NCBI RefSeq assembly: GCF_000006405.1
Contig: NW_003213014.1
Location: 97,731 to 138,043, forward strand
Direction: 5' to 3'
Length of the DNA: 40,313 nucleotides
Source: Perkinsus marinus ATCC 50983
Taxonomy: Eukaryota > Perkinsozoa > Perkinsida > Perkinsidae
The stretch's first letter is position 1; every line of letters begins with the position of its first letter. Of the stretch, positions 1 through 14,637 are shown one piece after another. Below the pieces are notes generated by a model that had not been told where the DNA came from, ran no database searches, and saw only the letters and a program-made list of their open reading frames with translations. Made by a program: the position numbers and the translations under genes.

Positions 1-3000
1 TTCATCGTGGAAGGATTGGTGGCTATCTGTTGTGAGAAAAACGGTGTATCGCGAAATTGATTTCGGTTTGAAAAAATTAATTTTCTGCGAAATTGGTTGA
101 AAGAAAATATGTGATATTTACGAAAAGTTTTTGTTGAAAAATATATAGTAGTGATACTAGCATCTCCCGTGTGTCCAAGCGGTAGTATTGGTATATGTGT
201 GGCGAAATAGGGTATGTTGTTTTCTGCCGTTTTTTCCGGATTTTTCATGCGCCATATTAGATCTGCAAGGACCAGAGTTGATATGACGAGCACATATACT
301 CTATCGTTGGAGTTCCACCCGTTTGACGGGAAATGGTGTAATACTTTATGTAGGGTATTGGACGTATATGTTTCCGCGACCGCCGATAACACAATTGTTT
401 TCCGCGAAGTAAGTTGTGAAATATGTTTTTCACTAGTGTTTTTAATATCACTAGGGTGAAAAATCATTGGAGTTTCACCACCCTAGTGATATGAGAAACA
501 CTGGTGAAAAACATATTTCACGACTACTGCATATCACCGCGAATTGCGCGTTTTTTCACCGAGTTTTACGCCACTTCACGTAAAACGGGTTGTGAAACTC
601 CATTGTATGCATGCTGTTGACAGGTATAGAGAACCGAAGAGGAGACAAGCTATGGCGAGCTCACCAGAAGGGTACTTATTCCTGGCGTCGCTGATATGTA
701 TGTAATTTCCTCAGAAACAACAGTGTCGTGGAGGGGGAGGATGAGGAATGTTATTTTGAAGTAGGTATTTTTGAGTTTGTTAAATTTTTGCATATTATGT
801 GAGAGTGTAAGACTTGGGGAAAGCAGTAGTTGATCCGGATAGCAGTTTTATAGTATCGGAGAATGTGCATGTTGTTGATGACAATAAGTAAAATTGGAAG
901 AAAATTTTCGTTCGTTGAAATGTATTGAATATTGGAGTTTCACCGTAGTGATATGAAAAACAGTAGTGAAAGATTTATTTCACGACTACTCTATAGCGCC
1001 AACATCGGGGTTTTCATAGAATATTACGCCACTTCACGTAAAACGGATGAAACTCCATTGTACCAGAATCTATACACCAACAAACATATGTTGTGTATGA
1101 TTGGTTTCCTCAGCTGAGCTCGCAAGTTTCCTTGTTATGTTATGAAAATTTACACACGATTTAGAGTAGAAGTATGCAAAACGAAACATAATTTTCCAAA
1201 ATCTCGAATTTCTCATATTGTCACCACCAACACACATGTAGTTGACCATGTGCATATTCCCTTCACTGTTTTGTAAACTTCTACCTTATTTGGTGTGTCT
1301 TTGATTGTATAGTGAGGAAACTTCCGAGCTGATGGAAACCAGATATATATTCCAACAGTGTAGAAATATATGTACGGACGTGAGCTGAAAACATTTCTTA
1401 TAAAAGAAAAGGTGGACGACTAGATGGATTCTCGTGAAGTGTGGGGGGAAAATATGTGCGTGGTCAACTACATGTGTTGGGGAGAATATGGTAATTCTGA
1501 GGAAATTTTTGGAAAGTAGTAAGTAGTGAGCGACGCGTAAGACATGTGGGGTGATTTGTCCGGTGTAATTCGGCAAGTATTTTCAATTCATTTTATATCT
1601 CGTTTTTTTACATGGAGTATCACGTCACTTCACGTAAAATGGGTGAAACTATACAGTTGTCGTGCCTTAGTGCTGCTTGCCAGGTTATAGGGAATCTGTC
1701 TGCCCATGAGAGAGCGACACTTCAGAGTGGTGATGATATATTACTCGTGTGTCAATGGATAACTGAGGGAATCGCAATGGCGACTACAGGGAATCCCCCA
1801 TTGATTAATATACCGCCTCCTGTACTCAGCAGAGTTTTCCAAGAAATATCTACGGGCATGCTGGGTTTCAATCAGGTCGTTTTGGGAAGGGAATTTTCCG
1901 AAAATTCTGAGTTTGTTTTTTCTATTTCAGTCGTGGAAAATCGCGATGGTACCATTCCCGTTCGCGTTCGCTCAGATGATGTCGTTGTTGATATTGGGGA
2001 TAGTGTTTTTGATGCCTATGGAGATCAGCTATTCGCTGGATAGATGGTATTTTAATTGATAATGTGTCGGTAGCATAAACTATGTTCAGGGCACCTGCTA
2101 TGCTGTTTGCAACACTATGTGTGGTGGGATTCACTGGGCTCAACAGAATATGTGTTGAATTGGAGGAGCCGTTTGGTGACGATCCGAACGATATACCAAT
2201 ACAGCAAATACAAAGGAAATTCGTAAGTTTTGTTGTATTGTTGGGTGCATGGGGTCTGCTGCTAGCAGCAAGATGTGTTCGGTATTGATGATACCGTAAT
2301 GATGATTGGTAGTATCACTATTAGTGTGGTAAAATTTGCACATGATAAACCACAAGTGTTGGTGACAATATCTAAACTCTGGGAAAATTTTGGAGAGTTT
2401 CTGTTAGTTTCTGTCCACTTTTCGTATTTTTTCATCGATTCGTATATGAACTCCTATGATTAGTGAGGAAACTATTGAGCTCATCAGCTGAAGAAAACGA
2501 GTACATATTTTTCAGCACTGATTACTATAATGCTTATTTAATTCGTAATAATAGAAGGATTGGTAGTGGAAAGGAAATACCCGAAAACTTTGTTCATTGG
2601 TGTTCATGTTGAAATGACAACGAATGTTCGGGCTGGGAGAATATCCGATTCGGCAAACGGATGAATTAGTGTTGGAATTTGCGTTAGATTTCCTCAGCTG
2701 AGATGAGGAGTTTCCTCACGAAATTTACACACGAATTCAGGTAGAAGTGTACAGAAATCAATAAAACTTTCACGAAAATTCCTCAGAATTCCCATGTTAT
2801 CACCAGAAATGACCATGTACGTATTTTCCCGCGAAAAATCATGTTCCCCTCGGGAAGCCGACGAGAATAATCTCACATTTCCTGACCCCCTATAGTGAGA
2901 TGAATTGAATTATATATACTATCGAGCACATGAAATTTGGACACTTTCTCTTTCCCATAAGCTGCCCGTGAATTTAATGCTCTCTTAGTTTATCATGTGA

Positions 3001-4484
3001 TATTCGTGTGGTGGCTAGGTCCACCGGCTAGAGGAGATCGTGATGGGCTCGGAGCCTGGCAATTCGGGAGCGGTGGGGTTGATGATAGTCTGTGCTCGAT
3101 TTGAGATTTCGGGCAGCCGAGTTTGCCGCTGTTTATGAGGGGACGAGAAGCTGAGGTGGAAGGTGTTGGTGGAGACCAGCAGCAGAAGAAGAGTGGGGTT
3201 GTTCTGGCGGTTAATAAGTAAATTACGGTAGAATTGACAGGAGCGGGGATCGAACCTGCGTGGGTTAGGCTACTCCAGGATATGTATGAGGATGATGCAT
3301 TCCACTTGCCGTCTTGGGTTGACGAAGATGACCTTCTTGTATACTGTCGGCAGGCTGCTGCTCAATCAACGCGATTTGAGTGCATCAGTGGTCGACCGCT
3401 AGAGGATCCTGATTGTGAATTAGTAGTGGAATCATGAGCCTCTTCGGGTCGGACAAGTGTTTTAGGTTGTTCTACGATTCATAGAGGAGTCGCTGAATGA
3501 GGTGGTGTATGACGGGCCTAATCTGTATCTTGTGTGCTGAACCTTTGGATACCGTCTCAGGCTGGCAAAGCGGTTTATGGTGGGGCGGAAATAGCGGAAA
3601 ATAAAGAGCGAAACGAGCGGAGCGATGCAGATTCGGAAGTATCCTTTCTGGTTGAGATATTCATCACGGCTGTTGACAGATAAAATCGGACACCCCTGGA
3701 CACATCAAACACCGTGGTAGAGGACGCGGTAGGAGGAATAGATCTGCTCCCTTATCGAGAGTACGAGGCGTAATGGGTTTTGTTGTAATGATAATTCAGA
3801 ATGAGCGTATGAAGATTAGAGCTGAGCTTGGGGACAAAGAAAAACGAGTGGATGAGCTCGTTAGAGGGCTTAAGGATGTTATAGCTGAGATATATACCCT
3901 ACGAGCAGCCTCGGTACCCCCACGCAGAAGGGGGAGGAGAAGGCGGAGCAGTGCTGCTGGGTGCGGTTTGTAAGGGTTGGTATTGGCGTATTGAGAGAGT
4001 GAAATTACGGTAACATAAACATTATAGCAATGTGATATGATATAGTCATGCATAATAGCGAGGTTATGTAATAGAAACGGTAGGAAGTGTTTTGGAGCCG
4101 TTTGATAATATGGGATAAAATTTCCGGCACTTTCCTCGGCTCAGTAGAGTGATGTGATGCAACACTTTGGGCTGGATTACTACTGGGTGGCATTGAAGGA
4201 TGAGATAATTAGAAGAAATCAATAGAGAGAAAATGCGCATGCCCTGATAATCGATTATGAGATGAAGGATATTCAGAGAAAAATTGCATAAACAGTCGCA
4301 TTTACGTGATCATAGTGGACATAGCAGATCACGCAGCGGGACGGAGAGGAACTCTGATGGAGCTGAGCAAGGACCGGGTCCGTCGACAGCAGCTACTCTT
4401 GATGGAATGCTGAACGCATCGGAGCAGTTTGGGAGGGTTGTTGATTGCAATAGGAGTGGTATGGTATTTGAATCTGCTATTTGA
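1..4484 (+). CDS. Bestrophin-family anion channel, 5' end outside the window
   Basis: Bestrophins are multi-pass membrane proteins that form anion channels. Clear exons are 1657-1875, 1931-2046, 2090-2222, 3019-3072, 3117-3192, 3241-3422 and 3466-3531, all phase-consistent. Hallmarks are IPPPVLSRVFQEIS, the VPFPFAFAQ segment and the family signature ELEEPFGDDPNDIPI just after the last membrane helix. An upstream exon near 1-52 has a WKDWW...VYRE block like the bestrophin N-terminus, and 624-671 holds GDKLWRAHQK, like the RKLWG region; these N-terminal joins are uncertain. The tail appears to continue through about 3561-3913, with a basic GRGRGRR stretch and then a coiled coil (NERMKIRAELGDKEKRVDEL), and a serine/glycine-rich exon 4296-4484. 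Introns of 43-55 nt alternate with long ones (2223-3018 and everything before 1657) filled by A and B repeats. The core family call is firm; the tail joins are inference. Confidence 0.68.
307..466 (-). repeat. Family A element, copy 1 (inverted)
   Basis: On the minus strand it starts near the shared TTTCACCCTAGTGATAT block and ends with GGGTGGAACTCC, matching the ends of copy 2. It is longer than the other copies because of a different central part. It stands head to head with copy 2, giving a large imperfect palindrome. Confidence 0.6.
467..606 (+). repeat. Family A element, copy 2 (most complete)
   Basis: Bounded by ATTGGAGTTTCACC and GTGAAACTCCATTG, which are inverse complements apart from one or two bases. 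The inside carries a second palindrome, TTTTACGCCACTTCACGTAAAA. A splice acceptor-like TTGACAG lies 17 nt past its end, at 617-623, before a candidate bestrophin exon. It lies inside the bestrophin gene. Confidence 0.7.
926..1062 (+). repeat. Family A element, copy 3
   Basis: Same terminal GGAGTTTCACC and ATGAAACTCCATTG ends, and the same internal TATTTCACGACTACT and ACGCCACTTCACGTAAAAC blocks as copy 2. Lies in the long bestrophin intron and abuts an inverted family B copy. Confidence 0.7.
1075..1268 (-). repeat. Family B element, copy 1 (inverted)
   Basis: Read on the minus strand it shows the B order: GGGAATATGCACATGGTCAA, CTACATGTGTGTTGG, a weakly conserved A/T-rich middle with ACTTCTACTC, then GGAAACTTGCGAGCTCAGCT and GAGGAAACC. 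It lies in the bestrophin intron. Confidence 0.65.
1269..1368 (+). repeat. Family B element, copy 2 (3' half)
   Basis: Begins in the conserved GTAAACTTCTA region and runs through GTGAGGAAACTTCCGAGCT to the B 3' end, TATATATTCCAACAGTG. The 5' half is replaced by the inverted copy 1, so the two look like a nested or rearranged pair. Confidence 0.5.
1436..1545 (+). repeat. Family B element, copy 3 (5' half)
   Basis: Carries the B 5' end: GGGGGAAAATATGTGCGTGG, TCAACTACATGTGTTGGGGA and GAATATGGTAATTCTGAGGA. The 3' part is missing. It lies in the bestrophin intron. Confidence 0.55.
1610..1656 (+). repeat. Family A element, copy 4 (3' end only)
   Basis: TATCACGTCACTTCACGTAAAATGGGTGAAACTATACAG is the A 3' end, cut here into its CACTTCACGTAAAA and GGGTGAAACT blocks. 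It runs directly into the acceptor ACAG of the bestrophin exon at 1657, so the element end appears to supply the splice acceptor. Confidence 0.5.
2322..2518 (+). repeat. Family B element, copy 4
   Basis: Full-length B pattern: GTGGTAAAATTTGCACATG, CAAGTGTTGGTGACAATAT, TTCTGTCCACTTTTCG, AACTCCTATGATTAGTGAGG and the AAAACGAGTACATATTTTTC end. Sense orientation within the 796-nt bestrophin intron 2223-3018. Confidence 0.65.
2690..2850 (-). repeat. Family B element, copy 5 (inverted)
   Basis: On the plus strand it opens with TTTCCTCAGCTGAGATGAGG and closes with CCATGTACGTATTTTCCCGC, the reverse of the B pattern. It is the second B copy in the same bestrophin intron, opposite to copy 4, so the intron transcript could fold into a long stem. 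Confidence 0.65.
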
Positions 4485-5154
4485 TACATAGCATTGGTGT
4501 GATGATTTTATAGAAGTGTGGTATCACATGATGGAGGTGCAGGGGAGTGTCGCATTGGTATGGTGTTGTTGGGTTATGAAGCAGAAGAGTATGCACATGG
4601 TCAGCTACATGTGTTAAATTAAGAGGTGGTGGTTTTTATATAATTTAATAAGTCGTATGTAAATAAGAAAAGTATATACCAACGCTGGTGTAGGGAAATA
4701 GAGGTTGATATAAAAATGGAGGAGAACGAGTTGTTATACGTAAGTTTTTCCCGAGGCACAAATTTGAAGTAGCTCATCTAGATATAGGGTTTACGGCTAT
4801 CTAGGGTTTGACGAAGAGGTAGCTTAGGTGAGGGAGAACTTTATGCCCAGTTTCTGCATTACAGCAAGCGATGAATCTCTGTAGAAAAGGGATCTATTAC
4901 GGTAGATGGAAGTGTTGCAGATTAGGGCGCCTAGTTGTTCCGGGAGAAAGTATACCTATTGAGTTTAACAGTTATCGATAGTATATAGAGGCTTTATGTT
5001 TATGACAGTATGAAGATTCATGTGTTGTTAAAAAGCTAGATAGGCTTGTTTGCTGATTTGTCTTGAGGAGAGGATAGACTTTCTGTAGGGGTGAGCGGTG
5101 AATGCTCGAAATATCTCTCTTTAGTCGGATGTGAAGAAGGTCTGGATAGGTGAT
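4485..5154. other. Spacer between the bestrophin gene and VPS52
   Basis: No convincing gene. It holds a partial B copy near 4570-4700. The rest is A/T-rich and unassigned. Confidence 0.5.
4570..4700 (+). repeat. Family B element, copy 6 (5' part, diverged)
   Basis: GAGTATGCACATGGTCAGCT and ACATGTGTTAAATTAAG match the B 5' end. ATATACCAACGCTGGTG resembles the B 3' terminus. The middle is shortened and diverged. Intergenic. Confidence 0.45.
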
Positions 5155-5312
5155 TCTATTATGTGGTAATATATGCACATGGACGGCTACATATGCTGGT
5201 GACAACTTTAAAAAGATTACTATGTAAATTTGCTTTTTTTCTGTTAATTTTAATAGTGAAGTGAGAACGCCTGAGCTCAGCTGAGGAAACCACAGATGTG
5301 TATGTTTGCTCA
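5155..5312 (+). repeat. Family B element, copy 7, just upstream of the VPS52 start
   Basis: GGTAATATATGCACATGG, CTACATATGCTGGTGACAAC, then GCCTGAGCTCAGCTGAGGAA followed by TGTATGTTTGCTCAG. The last CAG lies 8 nt before the VPS52 ATG, so the copy could be a 5'UTR intron with a B-derived acceptor. That splicing is inferred. Confidence 0.55.
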
Positions 5313-5321
5313 GTTTTTGTC

Positions 5322-10356
<5,035 letters not shown>

Positions 10357-10617
10357 GAGTATTGTATAATTTTGCTGATGACCTGGACTTGTGTTAGGCA
10401 TAAATTGATAACATTGCTTGTCGTATCGTTCGGTCGTTGTCACAACAATGTTGTGGGCATTGGATAGATCTTATCATCCTCGTCGGTGTCATGAAAGGTC
10501 GTTAGTCGGTTATAGCAGTCTGGGCTGTGCATAATTTCTGTGGGCATTCAGGGGAGGCGGATGATGGAGAGGGAGAGAAATTTACGGGAATCAATTTCTT
10601 GTTGAATAAACACTGCA

Positions 10618-11354
10618 TCAGCATTTGGGAAATATCCCTAAATTAATGACCCTAGTGGACATTCGAAATGTTACCACGGTAAGTTTCGCGCTTTCTATTG
10701 AGTCGTGAGTGACGGCTCTGAATATTCTTTCCTTAGTGCTATCCATAGTGAAAACTCTGTGGTTTTTTACCTCCACTTCCGGCCTTTCTGTTCGATCTAT
10801 GGCCTCAGTCATAGTAGCCTGGTGATTGAGGATGATAGCAACTAATTCAGGAGCTACGTCAGGGTTGTTTTGTATGATCCAATTCATTCCCTTATTGCTT
10901 CTGGCTCTCCGACAACTCTTTTGCGTTCGTTCGAGTCGACCAGGCCGATCGAACTGCTTTTGCTCACCTTTCAGTTTTCTTCACCATACAACATAATCAT
11001 TCCTGGTCATTCATGCTGCAAAACTGCAATAATGACTCATTAACACTCGTGAGCTTTCCGTTCTCTATTCCCGGCCTAGGCAAGGGGCCAATGGTGTTCA
11101 AGGGCCGCTCACAGTGTGGGTTCTATTCATGATTCCACACACAAAGGGGGATGTTCGACTCGCCGAGGTGCATCAGAGATTATGTCATCATTTATAGAAA
11201 CAGTATCAGACATAGTATCATCACGGAGGAGGGGATCGTCATGAACATAGTTACCGATAGTTTCGTCGATTGACATATACAATTGTCGGGCCTGCTTCGA
11301 CAACTTGTATGGGTCAATCAAGCATTTCGATACGGACCTGAGTAACACACTCAC
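10618..11354 (-). CDS. Doubtful minus-strand gene, function unknown
   Basis: Two open stretches lie head to tail on the minus strand. One (11354-11130) begins without an ATG and is acidic, with HDDPLLRDDTMSDTVS. The other (about 10970-10618) is open from FDRPGRLERTQKSCRRARS through LVAIILNHQATMTEAIDRT to its stop. A donor-like GTGTGT near 11139 and several possible acceptors could join them with an intron of about 170 nt. I recognise no family. It lies between the VPS52 stop and the divergently placed ferric reductase. The 11127-11354 part could equally be a chance open frame. Confidence 0.3.
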
Positions 11355-11502
11355 GATAGTGCTAGCGTCTATTATCCGGGACTCGGGACGCTGATTTTAT
11401 TTACTCTCTGGCGTTCAAAGGCTTCGTGGTGGTGGAGCGAGTCATTTGTTGACTGAAAATGCTAATTGAACTCGTAGTGTTAATCGCCCAAACACATAAT
11501 CT

Positions 11503-13149
11503 ATGGCTGCGACACTCCCCGTTTGGTCACAATTGACCTATTTGATCATCTCTGTGATCGCCCTCGTCTGCGTGGCTTTTGCTACCTTGTTGCCCAAGTC
11601 CATGCCCAGCTTCTTTTATCGGCCCTACGGATATGCTTTCCCTAGTTGTGCAATCGCCTTGACCTTCATAGTTATCATCTTGGTGTTGCTGCTCCCGACG
11701 ATCGTTCAGCTCGTAACAAGTCCTTATGAAGACGCCCTTGACTCGTTCTGTGTTATCCTCGGCCGCCTTTCATTGTGGGCTATGAGCATCTCACTCATAT
11801 TCTCATTGAGGTCGATAACAGGTCTGTTGAAAGTTGGCTTCGAGAGGATGATAGTGCTCCACGGTGTTCTTGGTATTTTCGGTTTGTTAACGGGCATTGT
11901 CCATGGTATACTTGCATTTTTTCACGAGAGTTCGCTATCAAGGATGTTCGCCCAAAGTGGCATCCAAGCAGTCACCGGTTGCGGTGTTTTACTCCTTTCG
12001 TTCATCTTTGCTAGTGTCTATCGTTGGCTACCACACGGTTATCGGCTCTTCCGTTTGACCCACTGGATGGTATATGTTGCGGTAGCTCTTCTGGCATATC
12101 ACGCGTACCTTCGGGAGGGTCGCTTCTCTGAGCATTACTCGCCTTCCGCTAAAGCGCATTCGATTTTCTTCATTACCTGCATATGCCTCAGCTTCGTCGA
12201 GCGCTTGATGGAACTATATTCGTCGCTCAGACAGTTGTACGATACCTTTAAATCGGTGAACAGAGGCAAATATGGCCTGAAACCTCTACCGTGCTGTTCC
12301 AGAATTGAGTCTATTCACCCCCTTACAGATGGTGATGAGGATATGCCCAAGGCTTGCCAGTTGACTATCCGATGCCCTTTGAAACCTCTACCTGGTCAGT
12401 GGGTCTCGCTCTCCTTCCCAGGGATGGATATAATTGGACACCCCTATTCAGTTCTGCCTCCATTGCCCGGCACCGATAATGAGCAACGATTCCTAATCTC
12501 CGGGAAAGGATTCATCGCTCAAAAGCTGCTCAACACCTCCCCAGAGAGGTTGAAAGGAGAGCCCGTGCTAGTCCACGGACCCTACGGTGCTAGTGAATTA
12601 CCTCGACAGATCTGCTCAAGCGGAGAGTATGCTGCATTCGTCTGTGGTGGTGCTGGTGTCGTCCCCGTTGCCTCTATCATTCAGGGGCTACGTCTACCCA
12701 TCCAGCGCTCGGGAATCTCTCTTCTATGGCACTTTTATAACATCGATTTCCTCGGGGTCATCTTACCTTCCATTGGAGAAGTAGGCCATAGACGGCTCCT
12801 CTATTCTGGGAACGAGGAAAAGATTTCGCACCCTTTACTGGCGGACGCTGAAGACGGCAAGTGGGCGGACAGCACCTCCGGCGATCTAAGCCCTACTAGT
12901 TGCTATCTAACTCCCGAACTGACTTTACTTGATCATCATTCGACGCCGGGAACTGACGAGCTCGAGGATTTTGTGGCAACGGCCTCCGCTCGAGCAATTA
13001 AAGCTGGAGCGAGCCGCATTAACTTCTTCTTATGTGGGCCACATGCTCTTATCAAGCTGGCCCTTAGGACTATCAACTGTTCGAAACTACCGTCTGGGCT
13101 GTCCTTGGGCTCGATCAGAAGAGAAAATTTCTGTTTGCTTCCATGGTGA
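11503..13149 (+). CDS. Ferric reductase / NADPH-oxidase-like flavocytochrome
   Basis: A 548-residue membrane oxidoreductase that would move electrons from NADPH through FAD and two hemes across a membrane, reducing ferric iron or oxygen. About six or seven hydrophobic helices occupy residues 10-235. Paired heme ligands fit the family spacing: H120/H134 in one helix and H187/H200 in the next. The FAD motif HPYS is at 313-316, the nucleotide-binding loop GGAGVVP at 382-388, the CGPHALIKLAL motif near 508-518, and a C-terminal RRENF-like end. The gene is one uninterrupted exon, unlike its intron-rich neighbours, which could reflect a retrocopy or gene transfer (inference). The sequence does not tell ferric reductase from NOX. 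No EF-hands are seen. Confidence 0.82.
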   Translation: MAATLPVWSQLTYLIISVIALVCVAFATLLPKSMPSFFYRPYGYAFPSCAIALTFIVIILVLLLPTIVQLVTSPYEDALDSFCVILGRLSLWAMSISLIFSLRSITGLLKVGFERMIVLHGVLGIFGLLTGIVHGILAFFHESSLSRMFAQSGIQAVTGCGVLLLSFIFASVYRWLPHGYRLFRLTHWMVYVAVALLAYHAYLREGRFSEHYSPSAKAHSIFFITCICLSFVERLMELYSSLRQLYDTFKSVNRGKYGLKPLPCCSRIESIHPLTDGDEDMPKACQLTIRCPLKPLPGQWVSLSFPGMDIIGHPYSVLPPLPGTDNEQRFLISGKGFIAQKLLNTSPERLKGEPVLVHGPYGASELPRQICSSGEYAAFVCGGAGVVPVASIIQGLRLPIQRSGISLLWHFYNIDFLGVILPSIGEVGHRRLLYSGNEEKISHPLLADAEDGKWADSTSGDLSPTSCYLTPELTLLDHHSTPGTDELEDFVATASARAIKAGASRINFFLCGPHALIKLALRTINCSKLPSGLSLGSIRRENFCLLPW

Positions 13150-13181
13150 GCTCCGTCATTTTATGCTATTGTGGTTACCAT

Positions 13182-13362
13182 TTTCGGTGTGGGAGAATAT
13201 GCACGTAGTCAACTACATATGTAGGTGACATTTGTGGAAATTTCAAGGAATTCCCATTGGCTTCTGTACGCTCCCACCCGAATTCGTATGTAAACTTCTA
13301 TAATTGGTGAGGAAACTTCTGGATTCGGCTGAGGAACGCGATCATTCATTCCAAGACTGAAC
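13182..13362 (+). repeat. Family B element, copy 9, 3' of the ferric reductase
   Basis: TGTGGGAGAATATGCACG, CAACTACATATGTAGGTGAC, TTCTGTACGCTCCCACCCG, TATAATTGGTGAGGAAACTT, GGCTGAGGAACGCG and CATTCATTCCAAGACTG give the full B order. It lies in the 3' flank, about 35 nt after the stop codon. Confidence 0.65.
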
Positions 13363-13401
13363 CTTTTTTGTCAATTCTTCCACACTTCGCACGTTTCAGA
13401 C

Positions 13402-13638
13402 ATGCTTTCCTACTGTCTTCACTTGCTTATCTTCATAACTTTGCTCGGTATCGAAGATAACCGTCTTTACAACGTTAGGAGAACGATAGTGAGTTGCGTA
13501 ACTGTTTACCTCGAGTCATTGGCTATAGTATCCTTAGTGGATTCCAAGGGCTCAAATTCTGCTCCCGGATCTCTTTCTGCAACCAAGACTATCTATTTGT
13601 TTGCACGTATTACATTGAGGCGGGGTATCCTATGCTGA
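13402..13638 (+). CDS. Possible small secreted protein (duplicated locus, copy 1)
   Basis: The ATG opens a hydrophobic N-terminus, MLSYCLHLLIFITLLG, which resembles a signal peptide. It follows a CAG acceptor-like site at 13398-13400. Further along, another frame reads FCNQDYLF...EAGYPMLKHIVEL. A related segment at about 18.18-18.27 kb reads FCDQDHLF...EVGYPALQYAVKL, so this frame may be the real one, reached through an intron. GTGAGT near 13488 is a candidate donor. Exon structure is unresolved and the family is unknown. Confidence 0.3.
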   Translation: MLSYCLHLLIFITLLGIEDNRLYNVRRTIVSCVTVYLESLAIVSLVDSKGSNSAPGSLSATKTIYLFARITLRRGILC

Positions 13639-13763
13639 AACACATAGTTGAGTTAGTCTCCTCTCACCCGATCCGCCCACCTCGATTCTCCTTGGTGTTA
13701 CGACGTCAGTGCTTTACTCGACAAAGCGTGGCTGACAGCCGCGCTTGCGTGCGTGCGTGCTGA

Positions 13764-14637
13764 ATTATTCTGGCTTGACTATGGAGCGTAGGAGGCTATC
13801 GGATAGATCAAACGACTCCTCTAAATGCCGAGGTGTGGGCAAATCGGAAAACTCGATTATACGAACAGCTCGAAAAGATATACACGAACAACTTTAATGG
13901 CAGAAAGATGTCCTGCCCGGTCACCTAGGTCAAATTCATGGATCTAATCGATAGACGAGGACTAAGTGAGCTCCACCCCTTCGTCACGAAGGCCTATTGA
14001 TACCGAACGACGGTAGTCTAACGATGTGTATTTATTAAATGTTATTTAATAAATATTATATGTATCAATAATAGTGTATTTCAAACATACCTCATGATGC
14101 GTGTACTTGGCATGACACGCTATAGGCACCTTATTACGACTATTAGTCGTCAATAACGCATCTACAGTTAGTGAGGAGCAGTGGCAAAGTCTCTCGATCC
14201 TACGTATATGGAAACATGATACAACAGGATAGACAGAAGGGACGACCGGAGACGCAACAAGAAAGAAAAACGAAGGTGTCATGACACGACAGACAACTTG
14301 CTTGTGTTAGATATCTTCAGAATTCCACCTTAGCTGAAAATATTTCATTAACGACATTAATTTAATGTCATAGGACCAAATAGTGATTCACTATTAGTGA
14401 ACATTTCACGCCCGGCATGCCTGGCCCCTGCAACTATGCTCGGCGTAGTTACTCGGAGTGCCCCATATATATCAATCGATGACTTGATCACGATTTCGGG
14501 TATACTCGTCCACGTGAAGCCCTCACGTGAATAAGCTCACCGCAAAGCCGAACTGTTCTCGGTTGACTACGTTGAAAGGTCCAACTTGGAACTGAACAGG
14601 CTCTCAGAGTATTATTTGCTATATCGTCGGATCAAGC
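13764..14637. other. Spacer before the P450 gene
   Basis: I see no convincing gene, RNA or repeat. The short minus-strand frame near 14046-14282 has no recognisable features. An A/T-rich TTTATTAAATGTTATTTAAT tract lies near 14030-14055. Confidence 0.4.

Noticed and set aside
1286-1576. Minus-strand frame of 96 codons
   Set aside because: It is the antisense of two partial B elements and intervening intron sequence.
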